This document shows positions 33,673-41,267 of a stretch of DNA of 50,486 nt, piece after piece. The stretch is from Marvinbryantia formatexigens. Its GTDB lineage: Bacteria > Bacillota > Clostridia > Oscillospirales > Ruminococcaceae. Made by a program: the position numbers and the translations under genes. The DNA is taken from contig JAETPU010000021.1 in the NCBI GenBank assembly GCA_021771035.1, positions 1 through 50,486 on the forward strand. The letters are read 5' to 3'. Every line of letters begins with the position of its first letter. The first letter of the stretch is position 1. Under the pieces are notes generated by a model. The model saw only the letters and a list, made by a program, of their open reading frames with translations. It searched no databases and was not told the DNA's origin.

Positions 33673-34219
33673 TGTCCGCCCCCCTTAACTGGGATAGTAC
33701 CGCGTCCAGCTTTTGGGCTGCCTCGGTTGACTCTGTGCCCATATCTTCCCGGGTAATATCCCGGATATTTTTAAGCGCCGTAGATATCTGCTGGAGCCCC
33801 TGCCGGTCAATCATAACGGATATATCCTCAAAGGTTTCACGCTCCTCGATAACCTCTTTGGTGGGCTTACCCATAGCATTAGGGTCGTTGTACTCGATTA
33901 CCCTGGTTTTCTTGCTGCTTTTGGCGATCTTCTTGTCCAATTCCTCAATAGCCTGTTCCAATTTATCCATTATCCGATCTGCCGCTGCGGCAATCCGAGC
34001 CGCCCTGTCAGCTTCATTTTCGGCTATTTTTTCCGCCGTTTTTTGTTCCGTTTTTACCCTAATTTTGTCCCGCTGTAGTCTACGGTCCTGCGCCCACTTT
34101 TCCTTGCAGGCCCTATCCCGCAATGTCTGCCAGGGGATACCATGTTTTTCTGCCAGCTTACGGTAGCTGATTGTACCGTTAATGTATTCGTTCCTTATTT
34201 TTACCCAGTTGACAGCCAA
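33665..34219 (-). CDS. Terminase small subunit
   Basis: About 184 residues. The N-terminal helix-turn-helix (EYINGTISYRKLAEKHGIPWQTLRDRA) binds the packaging site; long basic/acidic helices (about 60-110) form the oligomer. I prefer TTG at 34219 (protein starting MAVNWVKIRNEY) with AAGGAAGG eight bases upstream; GTG at 34228 is too close to that site. The overlap with the next gene on both sides shows a tight operon. Confidence 0.85.
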   Translation of the reverse strand: MAVNWVKIRNEYINGTISYRKLAEKHGIPWQTLRDRACKEKWAQDRRLQRDKIRVKTEQKTAEKIAENEADRAARIAAAADRIMDKLEQAIEELDKKIAKSSKKTRVIEYNDPNAMGKPTKEVIEERETFEDISVMIDRQGLQQISTALKNIRDITREDMGTESTEAAQKLDAVLSQLRGADNG

Positions 34220-34388
34220 CCCCACCACCTTCCTTTTTTGTTATGGGCTTAAAGCCTATTGTCCGCCGCCTCGTTTTTTCCAGCATCAGAGTTTGTTCTG
34301 GCAAATCTATTTCAATCCTCAAGGAGTGATATGGTAGGCGTTCACACCATTCCTCAATTTTATTAAAAACTCTTTGCTGTTCAATCAT
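34179..34388 (-). CDS. Small phage protein upstream of terS
   Basis: 69 residues from ATG 34388 (MIEQQRVFNKIEEWCERLPYH), with AAAGTGAG upstream. Mixed charge, helical N-terminus, basic end. It overlaps terS by about 40 bp. No family recognised; its start overlaps the end of the cysteine-rich gene before it. Confidence 0.5.
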   Translation of the reverse strand: MIEQQRVFNKIEEWCERLPYHSLRIEIDLPEQTLMLEKTRRRTIGFKPITKKEGGGVGCQLGKNKERIH

Positions 34389-34545
34389 GACGGTTCTCAC
34401 TTTCTTTTTTGCGTTTTGGGCCCGCATCCGGCTTATTTTTCCGCGCTCTCACCCAGCATCCTACCCATATACACCAAGGAGTCCCGCATTCCGGTTCATT
34501 GTTCCACTCGCATTTCCTGCAGGGATTCCATTCCAGTTTTCCCAT
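34381..34545 (-). CDS. Small cysteine-rich protein
   Basis: 54 residues from ATG 34545 (MGKLEWNPCRKCEWNNEPEC). Four to five cysteines (CRKC, C, C, C) suggest zinc binding; basic C-terminus (KNKPDAGPKRKK). AAAGG lies 11 bases upstream. It is the first gene after a terminator, so a late promoter is expected just upstream. Confidence 0.5.
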   Translation of the reverse strand: MGKLEWNPCRKCEWNNEPECGTPWCIWVGCWVRARKNKPDAGPKRKKESENRHD

Positions 34546-34565
34546 ATCTGTACTACCTTTCACAC

Positions 34566-34600
34566 AAAAAAGAACCGCCCAGCCTAAGCCAAGCGGTTCT
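34566..34600 (-). terminator. Terminator separating early/middle from late genes
   Basis: On the minus strand AGAACCGC and GCGGTTCT pair over a 14-base loop and are followed by TTTTTT. It lies between the late-regulator gene (stop 34642) and the packaging genes, so it may be the point at which antitermination or a late promoter acts. Confidence 0.75.
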
Positions 34601-34641
34601 CTCCAGGATTGATCTTGTAAGGAGGTATCATGTTTCATTTT

Positions 34642-35100
34642 CTATAATACACCGGAAAATTCGGAATTTTCGGAATCGTCAAAAAATTTTTTGACTTTTT
34701 TACGTGGTGTTCCTTCATCTATGGCTCCAATGGCATTAGCCGCCTGCTTCCACGTTTTTCCATAGATATAGTAAGCCTCAATACAAAGCCTTGTCTCTGG
34801 ATCCGGTATCGACTTAACAAACTCCTCCATCTTTGCTTTTGCCTCACGACATTGACACAATCGCTGTCGGTACAAGTACAAAGTATCTTTATCTTGGATA
34901 TACCCCTCAACATCGCCGATGCCCTGGATAGTAATGCTATGCTCCGTATAGGGATACTCCGGTATACATCCCCGCACAGCATCCATGGTCTGGTATCGTT
35001 TGAGATTATATTCCAATTCCCGGCATCGCTCCTCTAAAAGCTTGATTTCGCCCGGCAGCGTCCGCAGCTGCTCCAAGTCCTCTTTGGTGTACACCCTCAT
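34642..35100 (-). CDS. Late transcription regulator (ArpU/sigma-like)
   Basis: A 152-residue protein with an N-terminal coiled coil (LPGEIKLLEERCRELEYNL) and a C-terminal helix-turn-helix of region-4/ArpU type (LCIEAYYIYGKTWKQAANAIG). Proteins of this kind directly before the terminase genes switch on late transcription in Gram-positive phages. The ATG at 35100 overlaps the upstream stop (ATGA); a GTG two codons later has a better-spaced AAGGAGG. Confidence 0.75.
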   Translation of the reverse strand: MRVYTKEDLEQLRTLPGEIKLLEERCRELEYNLKRYQTMDAVRGCIPEYPYTEHSITIQGIGDVEGYIQDKDTLYLYRQRLCQCREAKAKMEEFVKSIPDPETRLCIEAYYIYGKTWKQAANAIGAIDEGTPRKKVKKFFDDSENSEFSGVL

Positions 35101-35381
35101 GCCTCCTTTTTGGCCCAAACCGCCACGTTGCGCCCGGTACGGGGACACAGGCGCTTGCCCACGGTGGTGACTGCCCCTATCTGTTTTAACTCCGTGAGCC
35201 GCGGCGCAACAAAATTGCGGTCATAATATCGGATAACGCCCCGGGCCAGCAATGCCTCGGTAATTTCTGAGGCCGTCATTTGGCGATTTCCCAGGATGTC
35301 TAAAATCAGGGCATGGCGGGCCTCCCGTTTGCCGGACATCTGAATATATGCCTCGTGCCGTGTCTCTCTGGTGGTTATCAT
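35097..35381 (-). CDS. Winged-helix DNA-binding protein
   Basis: 94 residues with a wHTH pattern (ILDILGNRQMTASEITEALLARGVIRYYDRNFVAPRL as consecutive helices, then a wing LKQIGAVTTVGKR). It begins at ATG 35381 with GGAGGG seven bases upstream. The last 160 bp of the preceding gene lie over it in another frame. Regulatory role in the early-to-late switch is inferred. Confidence 0.75.
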   Translation of the reverse strand: MITTRETRHEAYIQMSGKREARHALILDILGNRQMTASEITEALLARGVIRYYDRNFVAPRLTELKQIGAVTTVGKRLCPRTGRNVAVWAKKEA

Positions 35382-36003
35382 ATTCTATCCCTCCCACAAT
35401 AGACAATTTTACACTGTATTTTCTGTCATCGGTACTGCAGCAAGATGCAACCCCAAATAGTTTGGCCGCAATCTCTTTTCCTGGGCCTTCCATGTCCAAA
35501 TTGATAACTAGGCCCCGAGAATTTTCGTCCGCTTGTGCGGTTGGCGTTGGTTTTTCTTCGGGCGCTGGGGCTGGGTGAAGCATCTCTCGTTTTTTTCGCT
35601 GCCTCCTTCTTTCCTCCTTGGTGCTTTTTGCATTTCTATTTGTCAGCCAGCCCTTAATCCCTAAAAGCCCTATGTACTTTGTGACCGTGATTCGATGTAT
35701 TCCCAACCCCTCGGAAATTGCCGCCGCATTGTATCCATACGCCTCTGCGCACGCCTCAATTCGGCGTTTTTGTTCTTCACTATCCAGGCGCCGAAATCGC
35801 TCTGCTCCAACCTGTTCCAATAGATTTGTTGTTTTAACATCCGATGGTGCCATATACGCTTTCCTTTCCTTGCCTTTTAGATATTCATAGGGGAGTATCG
35901 TTTTTCCTCCCTTATGATATTTTCTGTGGCTGCTGTTTGCGGTTTTCCTTTTTTCTTGGATTTCCGCCTCTAGTTCTGCCAGAATGTCAGTTTGTGGATC
36001 CAC
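35221..36003 (-). CDS. Phage HTH protein with unusual overlap at its end
   Basis: 260 residues from GTG 36003 (MDPQTDILAELEAEIQ). A helix-turn-helix is seen at about residues 93-112 (NAAAISEGLGIHRITVTKYIG), followed by a basic linker and a beta-rich part ending near residue 208 (KYSVKLSIVGG). The last ~50 residues are read across the neighbouring wHTH gene and look like non-coding Pro/Gly/Arg text. A single-base shift near 35390 would end the gene at a TAG there, so the natural end may be near 35385. Confidence 0.6.
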   Translation of the reverse strand: MDPQTDILAELEAEIQEKRKTANSSHRKYHKGGKTILPYEYLKGKERKAYMAPSDVKTTNLLEQVGAERFRRLDSEEQKRRIEACAEAYGYNAAAISEGLGIHRITVTKYIGLLGIKGWLTNRNAKSTKEERRRQRKKREMLHPAPAPEEKPTPTAQADENSRGLVINLDMEGPGKEIAAKLFGVASCCSTDDRKYSVKLSIVGGIEYDNHQRDTARGIYSDVRQTGGPPCPDFRHPGKSPNDGLRNYRGIAGPGRYPIL

Positions 36004-36355
36004 AGACAACCCCCCTCTCGGTGCAGAGCAGCCTGGCCCGTATCTCCTGGGCCCGCTCCCACTCCTTTTCCCGGTTGATATAGCTGGCAACTGCCCGCGG
36101 CGCCAGGTGTAACTGCCGGCTTATCTCCTGATTACTGGCCCCCTGGTGATACATCTCAACGGCCTGCCGCTCCTTACTCTTGAGAGTGACAGGCGGCCTC
36201 TCCCCGATAATCGCCAGCACGTCCGCCTTGGGCAGCTGATACAGGTCGCACAGCACCAACACCTGGGTGGCAGGATACCGGGCCAGCCGGTAACTCTCCC
36301 GGATTTCCCATAATTCCTGCCGGGTACAATCCTCTGCGTGACGTTTATTGTCCAT
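35987..36355 (-). CDS. Phage HTH regulator (RinA/sigma-like)
   Basis: 122 residues from ATG 36355 (MDNKRHAEDCTRQEL) with GGGAGG upstream. Near the C-terminus, LKSKERQAVEMYHQGASNQEISRQLHLAPRAVASYI forms an HTH like the last domain of sigma factors. Overlaps the next gene by 17 bp. Probably one of several regulators between the early and late modules. Confidence 0.65.
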   Translation of the reverse strand: MDNKRHAEDCTRQELWEIRESYRLARYPATQVLVLCDLYQLPKADVLAIIGERPPVTLKSKERQAVEMYHQGASNQEISRQLHLAPRAVASYINREKEWERAQEIRARLLCTERGVVCGSTN

Positions 36356-36368
36356 TTCAATCGCCTCC

Positions 36369-36608
36369 CTAGGTTGCCGATTCCCACAATTCACACGCAT
36401 CCCTATCCGCGCACACAAAGTCCGCTATACCCTGCGGGCAATCCGGATGCTCGCAAATACTATATTTTTCTGCCCAGTATTCACAGTTTCCGCAGCATTC
36501 TATTTTTTCATCATCGCACGGACCCTCAACACAATATTCCCTTACCATTGCATCAGAGTGGAGCTGACAGTATCCGTCCTCGGTTTTATACCTGCACTGC
36601 AAATTCAT
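36369..36608 (-). CDS. Cysteine-rich zinc-binding phage protein
   Basis: 79 residues with 12 cysteines, many in CxxC or CC arrangement (ECCGNCEYWAEKYSICEHPDC). Likely binds zinc. The ATG at 36608 has AAGGAGG six bases upstream. Function unknown; such genes are common in the early region of clostridial phages. Confidence 0.65.
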   Translation of the reverse strand: MNLQCRYKTEDGYCQLHSDAMVREYCVEGPCDDEKIECCGNCEYWAEKYSICEHPDCPQGIADFVCADRDACELWESAT

Positions 36609-36624
36609 ATTGCCTCCTTCCAGA

Positions 36625-37446
36625 TTAAAACAGCGAAATTTGAACTACTTCTGTTCCCCCTGGCATCCTTGCGCCCTTGGAAGAAAAGCATGGCATCTTC
36701 TCTTTTGCTAAAGTATAGAACTCTCTGGAAACCTCAAATCCATAACTATTCCGGCCAAGTTCAAAGGCTGCCTGAAGTGTACTCCCAGACCCGGCACACG
36801 GGTCAATGACTGTATCTCCGGGGTCAGTGAAAATTTCGATCAGTCTCTTCAGAAGGGAAATCGGCTTCTGGGTTGGATGTAGTTTTGGATAATCTTTTTT
36901 GCTGTCTCTCCTCCACTCAAACCAGTCAAATATCATGTGACGATCTCCGAATATATCCGTGTTTCTAAACTTGGGGAGCTTGTCCCGGTACAACACAACA
37001 GCATATTCCGTGGCACAAACAATCTTCATGTTCGCTTTAAGCACAGACGGCGAATAGTTCTTGCAAAAAACAAGAGGGAAAGACTTCATGAACCCGTATT
37101 TCTTCCCGTATGCTATGACTGTCTGAATCTGCTGAAAAGAACAGAAAACAATCATGGCCGGAGCCTTTCCTTTTTCCTTGGGCTCTTTGATTAAGAGTTT
37201 GTTGCAAAAGTGCATATACTCGGCAATCCGGAAATCACCGTCACCAGCGAAGAAATTTGATTTCGCCAGTTTGCTTTCCCCTTTGCTGTTATCGCCGTCC
37301 TGATACCACTGCGGATTAGATGCATAGGCATCAACGCCTATGTTATATGGGATATCAGCAATCACAAGCTGGGCTTTTTTTATGGGATATCGTTTGAAAT
37401 TTTGAAAATTGTCATGGTACAGCTCACAAATAACTTTCTTTTTCAC
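36625..37446 (-). CDS. DNA methyltransferase (beta-class, DNA-adenine or cytosine-N4)
   Basis: 273 residues from GTG 37446. Motif IV comes first, IADIPYN (a DPPY variant with Ile), then the target-recognition part, and motif I follows near the C-terminus as DPCAGSGSTLQAAFELGR, the order of beta-class amino-methyltransferases. HPTQKPISLLKRLIE is the motif X region. No restriction gene is adjacent, so it is an orphan enzyme that probably protects phage DNA or modulates transcription. A tiny ORF directly upstream overlaps its start (GTGA). Confidence 0.85.
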   Translation of the reverse strand: MKKKVICELYHDNFQNFKRYPIKKAQLVIADIPYNIGVDAYASNPQWYQDGDNSKGESKLAKSNFFAGDGDFRIAEYMHFCNKLLIKEPKEKGKAPAMIVFCSFQQIQTVIAYGKKYGFMKSFPLVFCKNYSPSVLKANMKIVCATEYAVVLYRDKLPKFRNTDIFGDRHMIFDWFEWRRDSKKDYPKLHPTQKPISLLKRLIEIFTDPGDTVIDPCAGSGSTLQAAFELGRNSYGFEVSREFYTLAKEKMPCFSSKGARMPGGTEVVQISLF

Positions 37447-37511
37447 TTTTTCACCGCCTCCCTGATTGTACAATCGCCGCCAAAACCAACGCCAACGTTA
37501 ATCCAATCCAT
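37443..37511 (-). CDS. 22-residue leader peptide before the methyltransferase
   Basis: ATG 37511 with an AAAGGAGG site six bases upstream codes for MDWINVGVGFGGDCTIREAV plus KK, and its stop overlaps the methyltransferase GTG as GTGA. The first codons and the ribosome site match those of the DUF551 gene at 37696 (both read ...GACA-ATGGATTGGAT). It could be a remnant of a duplicated gene start that now couples translation of the methyltransferase. Confidence 0.5.
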   Translation of the reverse strand: MDWINVGVGFGGDCTIREAVKK

Positions 37512-37513
37512 TG

Positions 37514-37696
37514 TCAGTCCTCCTTTGGCGGTTCAGGCAGCGGCATCCAGTGGGTGACGCGTGGCATTATATAATCGTATGAGCAAAAATTCCCGTTACA
37601 AAGTTCCCCTGTTATTATTTCTTTGCAATAATCGTCATACAGCAAAATATACACTTCTTCCTCCGGCAGCCTATCCTTAACACTGATCCAATCCAT
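37514..37696 (-). CDS. DUF551 protein
   Basis: 60 residues from ATG 37696. MDWISVKDRLPEEEVYIL at the start and VTHWMPLPEPP at the end are the signature ends of DUF551, a small domain common in phages and in gut bacteria. Function unknown. AAAGGAGGG six bases upstream sets the start, although an ATG two codons earlier overlaps the upstream stop. Confidence 0.85.
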   Translation of the reverse strand: MDWISVKDRLPEEEVYILLYDDYCKEIITGELCNGNFCSYDYIMPRVTHWMPLPEPPKED

Positions 37697-37698
37697 TG

Positions 37699-37989
37699 TC
37701 ATCCCTCCTTTGTACTTCCACGGTAGCAATATCCATCCATGGGACAAATGTCACAGCCACGGACTTGACAGAAAACATAAGGATCTTTGTCATCCTCGTT
37801 ATACACACCGTGTTTGCAGTCCTTACACCTCACCACCGGGGCAACGTCGGCGGCCAGAATGTCGGAAAGTTCTGACAGGCACCACTCCACATCACTGTCG
37901 TTAATCACTCGTATAGCTAGGCTTTCGGGGGTCAAATTCAGCAGCTCGTCTGCCAACTCTTTCAAGCTTTTCTCTGTGCACTCAGCCAT
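37699..37989 (-). CDS. Small phage protein with Cys cluster
   Basis: 96-97 residues. An acidic helical N-terminus and a C-terminal Cys-rich part (RCKDCKHGVYNEDD, FCQVRGCDICPMDGYC). The text AADVAPVVRCKDCKHG is shared with the upstream gene (AADVAPVVHGEW), which marks a common linker in these phage proteins. Three consecutive ATGs; the third (37989) is best spaced from GGAGGG. Confidence 0.7.
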   Translation of the reverse strand: MAECTEKSLKELADELLNLTPESLAIRVINDSDVEWCLSELSDILAADVAPVVRCKDCKHGVYNEDDKDPYVFCQVRGCDICPMDGYCYRGSTKEG

Positions 37990-37991
37990 CA

Positions 37992-38315
37992 TCATCCCTC
38001 CAAATCCATTTTAGCCCCGCAGTTGGGACAATAATTATGCTGGTCATGCTTCCATGTATCAAATCCGCAATTGCAAACGGAACAAATTAATTTGTCTGGT
38101 CTTTCAGAGCTGGTTATCCACCGCCCATGCATCACCGGTACAGCAAGGCCTACAACACGTTCGTCAGACATCGGGTTGTGCACCCACTCCCCATGCACCA
38201 CTGGGGCAACGTCGGCGGCAGGAATTATCTCTATATACTGTGACGGCTCAATACCTTTTGCCCATGCGTGTTTTGCTGCTTGGATTGCTTCCCCTCGCTC
38301 TATGTACTCAGCCAT
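37992..38315 (-). CDS. Phage zinc-ribbon protein
   Basis: 107 residues from ATG 38315 (MAEYIERGEAIQAAKHAWAKG). A linker with PAADVAPVVHGEWV and MHGRWITSS is followed by a C-terminal zinc ribbon (ICSVCNCGF...YCPNCGAKMD). This architecture is very common in clostridial phages; function unknown. AGGAGGG lies eight bases upstream. It overlaps the Lar-like gene by eight bases. Confidence 0.75.
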   Translation of the reverse strand: MAEYIERGEAIQAAKHAWAKGIEPSQYIEIIPAADVAPVVHGEWVHNPMSDERVVGLAVPVMHGRWITSSERPDKLICSVCNCGFDTWKHDQHNYCPNCGAKMDLEG

Positions 38316-38472
38316 TTTCAGCCCTCCTGTTCCATGCCTCAATTGCTTCTTTTTTTCTGATAGTATCTGCCGTTTTTGAGAGGCAATCAGCACACCAACA
38401 ACGATACAATCCCCAATTGCTTAATATGATGTTTTTACTGCCACAAAAAGGGCACGGTTTCAATTCGGCCAC
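38308..38472 (-). CDS. Lar-like (restriction alleviation) small zinc-finger protein
   Basis: 54 residues from GTG 38472 with GGGAGG seven bases upstream. The sequence has the Lar-family pattern: LKPCPFCGS near the start, CWCADC in the middle and EAIEAWNRR at the end. Lar proteins of Rac-type prophages reduce type I restriction; many phage homologues are of unproven activity. It lies in the same operon as an orphan methyltransferase, so both may counter host restriction. Confidence 0.75.
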   Translation of the reverse strand: MAELKPCPFCGSKNIILSNWGLYRCWCADCLSKTADTIRKKEAIEAWNRRAENG

Positions 38473-38474
38473 TC

Positions 38475-38870
38475 CTATTCCTCCCTTATATCCACTTTTG
38501 GATACCGCTCCCGCAGGGCCTTGCGCTTATTGATATACACCGATGTCCGTACCCCCTTGGTATCCACAATCTCATAGGTGCCACCAGGATGCAGCAAGAC
38601 AAAATCCGTCTCATACAATACCGCCCGATGCTCCTGGTCCTCACCTTCAGTGCATACCATACTGCCGTGATATAAAAAACCATCCAGGGCACCCGCTCGC
38701 ACCAGCAGCTTGAGACTGGCATAGTAGTCCGCCTCCCGCTGGCTGTCAAAGGGGATACCGTCCACCCATACCCGCCGGGCGTTGTACTTGCTGCGCTGCT
38801 TGGCCTGGGCCTGGGCAGCCCTGCCGACCTTGCGCAGGTACTCCTCATATTGCTCCTGTGTCCAGTTCAT
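38475..38870 (-). CDS. DUF1064 nuclease-like protein
   Basis: 131 residues from ATG 38870. The DUF1064 signature is seen in KYNARRVWVDGIPFDSQREADYYASLK, and the C-terminal part has DFVLLHPGGTYEIVDTKG, a D...(D/E)xK-like pattern of the nuclease fold. Phage proteins of this family are thought to be Holliday-junction or recombination nucleases. AAGGGAGAG lies six bases upstream. Confidence 0.85.
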   Translation of the reverse strand: MNWTQEQYEEYLRKVGRAAQAQAKQRSKYNARRVWVDGIPFDSQREADYYASLKLLVRAGALDGFLYHGSMVCTEGEDQEHRAVLYETDFVLLHPGGTYEIVDTKGVRTSVYINKRKALRERYPKVDIREE

Positions 38871-39199
38871 TGTCCGCTCTCCCTTGCAGGCTGTTGGAGC
38901 CAATTCAGGATGCACTGATAACAGTCGCAACTATCCTCTTTTTCACATGGTATATCAGATAATCCGGCCTCATTGGGACACATAAAGACTTTTGCCAAAT
39001 TCTCATCTCTCATACTTCGGATTCGGTCGGCATTGGTTAGGTGCGAATAGTTCTGATCCCGCTCCTCATACTGGGCCAATTTTTCGCAGGCCCTATCCAT
39101 CAAGTCGCACTCTTTTGCGCATCCCATTCCGAAACACGGTGCCTCAAAGCACGGCGGGAAATATGCCCGTCCCCGCTCATTGCGGGCCGTCAATCGTTC
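38867..39199 (-). CDS. Small phage protein, cysteine-containing
   Basis: 110 residues from ATG 39199 (MERLTARNERGRAYFPPCFE) with GAGGAGG upstream. Cysteine clusters at both ends (CFGMGCAKEC; CEKEDSCDCYQC). The start MERLTxRNxxGRAYF is familiar from phage genes in gut Firmicutes. It overlaps DUF1064 by ATGA. Function unknown. Confidence 0.7.
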   Translation of the reverse strand, partial: ERLTARNERGRAYFPPCFEAPCFGMGCAKECDLMDRACEKLAQYEERDQNYSHLTNADRIRSMRDENLAKVFMCPNEAGLSDIPCEKEDSCDCYQCILNWLQQPARESGQ

Positions 39200-39216
39200 C
39201 ATGGTATTTTTCCTCC

Positions 39217-40074
39217 TCACACTTTTGGCGTATGCTGCTGCATCATGCGTTCAAATTCCGACAAATTGTAAGATGCAGCCTGCCCTCTGTCCTGTCTCAC
39301 TGGTTCGTACTCATCCTCCCAACGTTTTTGGTTGAGCCATGTGGCGGGATTGGGCCGATACCGACCATTTTCCCGGTTCCACTTATCGCTGGCTTTGGCT
39401 TTTTCCAGCGCCGCCATTATCCGTTCAAACAGCGCCTTATCAGGCCGGATTTTACTCCACGCCTTTTCTGCTGCCCCCTTGCCCGTTTTGTTGGGATATG
39501 CCGCCCAAAACTGGACAAACCGCTGCATCACAAGGGTCATGGAGGGCTGTTCACGGGATTCTCCCGCTGCCATTCCGGCCATTTTAACCGTTAGGCTCTC
39601 GCCTTGTTCCGCGCCGCGCATTGTCCCTGGGGGGACTATAGGGGGGATATATTCTCTTTCTTCTTGTTCTTCTTTTACTTTCTTTCTTCCTGGCCCCTCG
39701 TTGGCCACTTGTTGGCCATTTGTTGGCCCCTCGTTGGCCGCTTGGCTGGCCCCATCTTGATACCTATCATAGTTAAGCACAGTAATCATGCTGTATTGCG
39801 GGGTTGACAGGTTGGCCACTTCTCCCGTCTTTTTTAAATGAGATAGGGCGGTTCTGAGATTCTTTTCCGAAATCCCAATTTCCTTGGCGAGGGAAGCCCT
39901 GGAATAGATGCGCTGGCCTCGTTTTACGGGGATACCTCTCCAACTGCCATCCGAGATATTGACGGTCAGGAGTAAATGGAGGAATACCGCCTTGGTGTTG
40001 AGATCTCCATACCATTCCCAGCTTAGGAGGCTCCGGTGCAATTTGATGTATCCGTGCTCCAGCACCGCTCCCAC
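39217..40074 (-). CDS. Phage replication protein (replisome-organiser type)
   Basis: 285 residues. The N-terminal winged helix (GYIKLHRSLLSWEWYGDLNTKAVFLHLLL, then RASLAKEIGISEKNLRTALSHLK) is that of phage initiator/DnaD-like proteins. A flexible linker with ANEGP repeats (DNA repeats of TTGGCC at 39697-39750) joins it to a C-terminal part (FWAAYPNKTGKGAAEKAWSKI, then NPATWLNQKRWEDEY) typical of replication proteins that load helicase. Start GTG at 40074, or the GTG three codons later with AGGGG eight bases upstream. Confidence 0.75.
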   Translation of the reverse strand: MGAVLEHGYIKLHRSLLSWEWYGDLNTKAVFLHLLLTVNISDGSWRGIPVKRGQRIYSRASLAKEIGISEKNLRTALSHLKKTGEVANLSTPQYSMITVLNYDRYQDGASQAANEGPTNGQQVANEGPGRKKVKEEQEEREYIPPIVPPGTMRGAEQGESLTVKMAGMAAGESREQPSMTLVMQRFVQFWAAYPNKTGKGAAEKAWSKIRPDKALFERIMAALEKAKASDKWNRENGRYRPNPATWLNQKRWEDEYEPVRQDRGQAASYNLSEFERMMQQHTPKV

Positions 40075-40077
40075 CCC

Positions 40078-40455
40078 CTAAAACGGCAGATCCTCATCCT
40101 CGGGGATCTCCTGGTATTCCGGCGCCGGAGCCCCCTGCCTCTGCGCCTCTCTCCTGGAATCCGCAAAATAAAACCTGTCCACCAGCACCTCGTACCGGAT
40201 GCGGTTGCCTCCATCCCTGTCCTGGTACTTGTTTACGGTAAGTACACCGGTAACGGCAATCTTTCCGCCCTTATGCAGATATTTTGAGATTGTCTCCGCA
40301 GTCTGCCTCCAAGCCACGCAGTCGATGAAATCCGTCTTATCCTTAACCCCGGGCCTGTCCACCGCGAGAGCAAAGCTGCACACCGGGGTGCTCTGCGGGG
40401 TGTAGCTTAGTTCCGGGTCAGCCGTCAGCCGGCCCATCAAATTTACGCTGTTCAA
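40078..40455 (-). CDS. ssb: Single-stranded DNA-binding protein
   Basis: 125 residues with the OB-fold pattern of bacterial SSB: MNSVNLMGRLTADPELSYT, FALAVDR, DFIDCVAWRQTAE and the acidic tail ending in DEDLPF, the usual protein-contact tip. It acts in phage replication and recombination, beside the replication protein and the Rad52-like protein. Confidence 0.95.
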   Translation of the reverse strand: MNSVNLMGRLTADPELSYTPQSTPVCSFALAVDRPGVKDKTDFIDCVAWRQTAETISKYLHKGGKIAVTGVLTVNKYQDRDGGNRIRYEVLVDRFYFADSRREAQRQGAPAPEYQEIPEDEDLPF

Positions 40456-40729
40456 TTCGCGATACCTCCAAATAATTTTTGTAAAATTCCCGCCGGAAAT
40501 CCTCGATATTCCAGCCCTGCTGCTCCATAGCCATTTGCTGTCCTACCTGATGCAGATACTCCATTGTCTCAGGGTTGTAGTGCACCCCATCCGGCGGCTC
40601 ATTATGGCAGGCGTGGCACAAATCTACTACCAATCCATATCGCTCTGATTTCTTGCGCAGGGCCCCGCCAAAGATATGATGGCGCTCTGTCTCTCCCAGG
40701 CGCCCACAGAAAAAGCACTCAGCCCACAT
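40418..40729 (-). CDS. HNH-like nuclease
   Basis: 103 residues. Zinc-site cysteines (CFFCGR ... CHACH) surround an HH pair (ERHHIFGG) and a later Asn/Asp (PPDGVHYNP), the ββα-metal layout of HNH enzymes of the phage recombination (NinG/Rap-like) type. Overlaps ssb by 38 bp and the preceding gene by 11 bp, so expression is coupled. Confidence 0.75.
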   Translation of the reverse strand: MWAECFFCGRLGETERHHIFGGALRKKSERYGLVVDLCHACHNEPPDGVHYNPETMEYLHQVGQQMAMEQQGWNIEDFRREFYKNYLEVSRIEQRKFDGPADG

Positions 40730-41267
40730 CGTCCCACCTGGCTTTCATCAGAGCGACCTCGTCCGGCGTCTCTGTGGGTATCCCCAGCAGTTTTGCCTCT
40801 GAGATTACCTCATCCAGCAGAGCGGACATCTCCTGACTGTTATAGGTGGAGGATCCATAGTAGGCAATTACCTTTTTGTATCCCTCCAGCTTGCTGTTAT
40901 CAAGTACCTCAACAGGCCAGCCCACACCCTGACCGCCCCAGCGGGCGGTAAAGGTATCCAAGGCATCCTCCCGGATAGGGACAATGACAAATTGCCCCTT
41001 GCGTTTCACGCATTCTCGGTAAACCTCCTCCTTGGTGCTCCCCACCGCCTGGGCGATTTTTTGACAAAGTACCCATAGATAGGCGTTGGCATCCAGGCTG
41101 CGGGATTTGCGCGGTTTATCCAAGCTGGCCCGGTAGGGCGTCCCCTGGGGGTAACCATAGACAAAGCGCTTCGCCTCGGGCTCGTCCTGTACTTTAAGGC
41201 AAAGCCAAAACCCCTGGGTATCCCTCCGGCAGGCCGCTCCGGTAAAAATCAGCTCTGCGCCTGCCAT
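40719..41267 (-). CDS. NinB-like recombination protein
   Basis: 182 residues from ATG 41267 (MAGAELIFTGAACRRD). A central helix pattern KSRSLDANAYLWVLCQKIAQAVGSTKEEVYRECV matches the NinB/Orf-type recombination mediators of phages that help load RecA or annealing proteins on SSB-coated DNA. Gene context (Rad52-like, SSB, HNH) agrees. Confidence 0.65.
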   Translation of the reverse strand: MAGAELIFTGAACRRDTQGFWLCLKVQDEPEAKRFVYGYPQGTPYRASLDKPRKSRSLDANAYLWVLCQKIAQAVGSTKEEVYRECVKRKGQFVIVPIREDALDTFTARWGGQGVGWPVEVLDNSKLEGYKKVIAYYGSSTYNSQEMSALLDEVISEAKLLGIPTETPDEVALMKARWDDVG

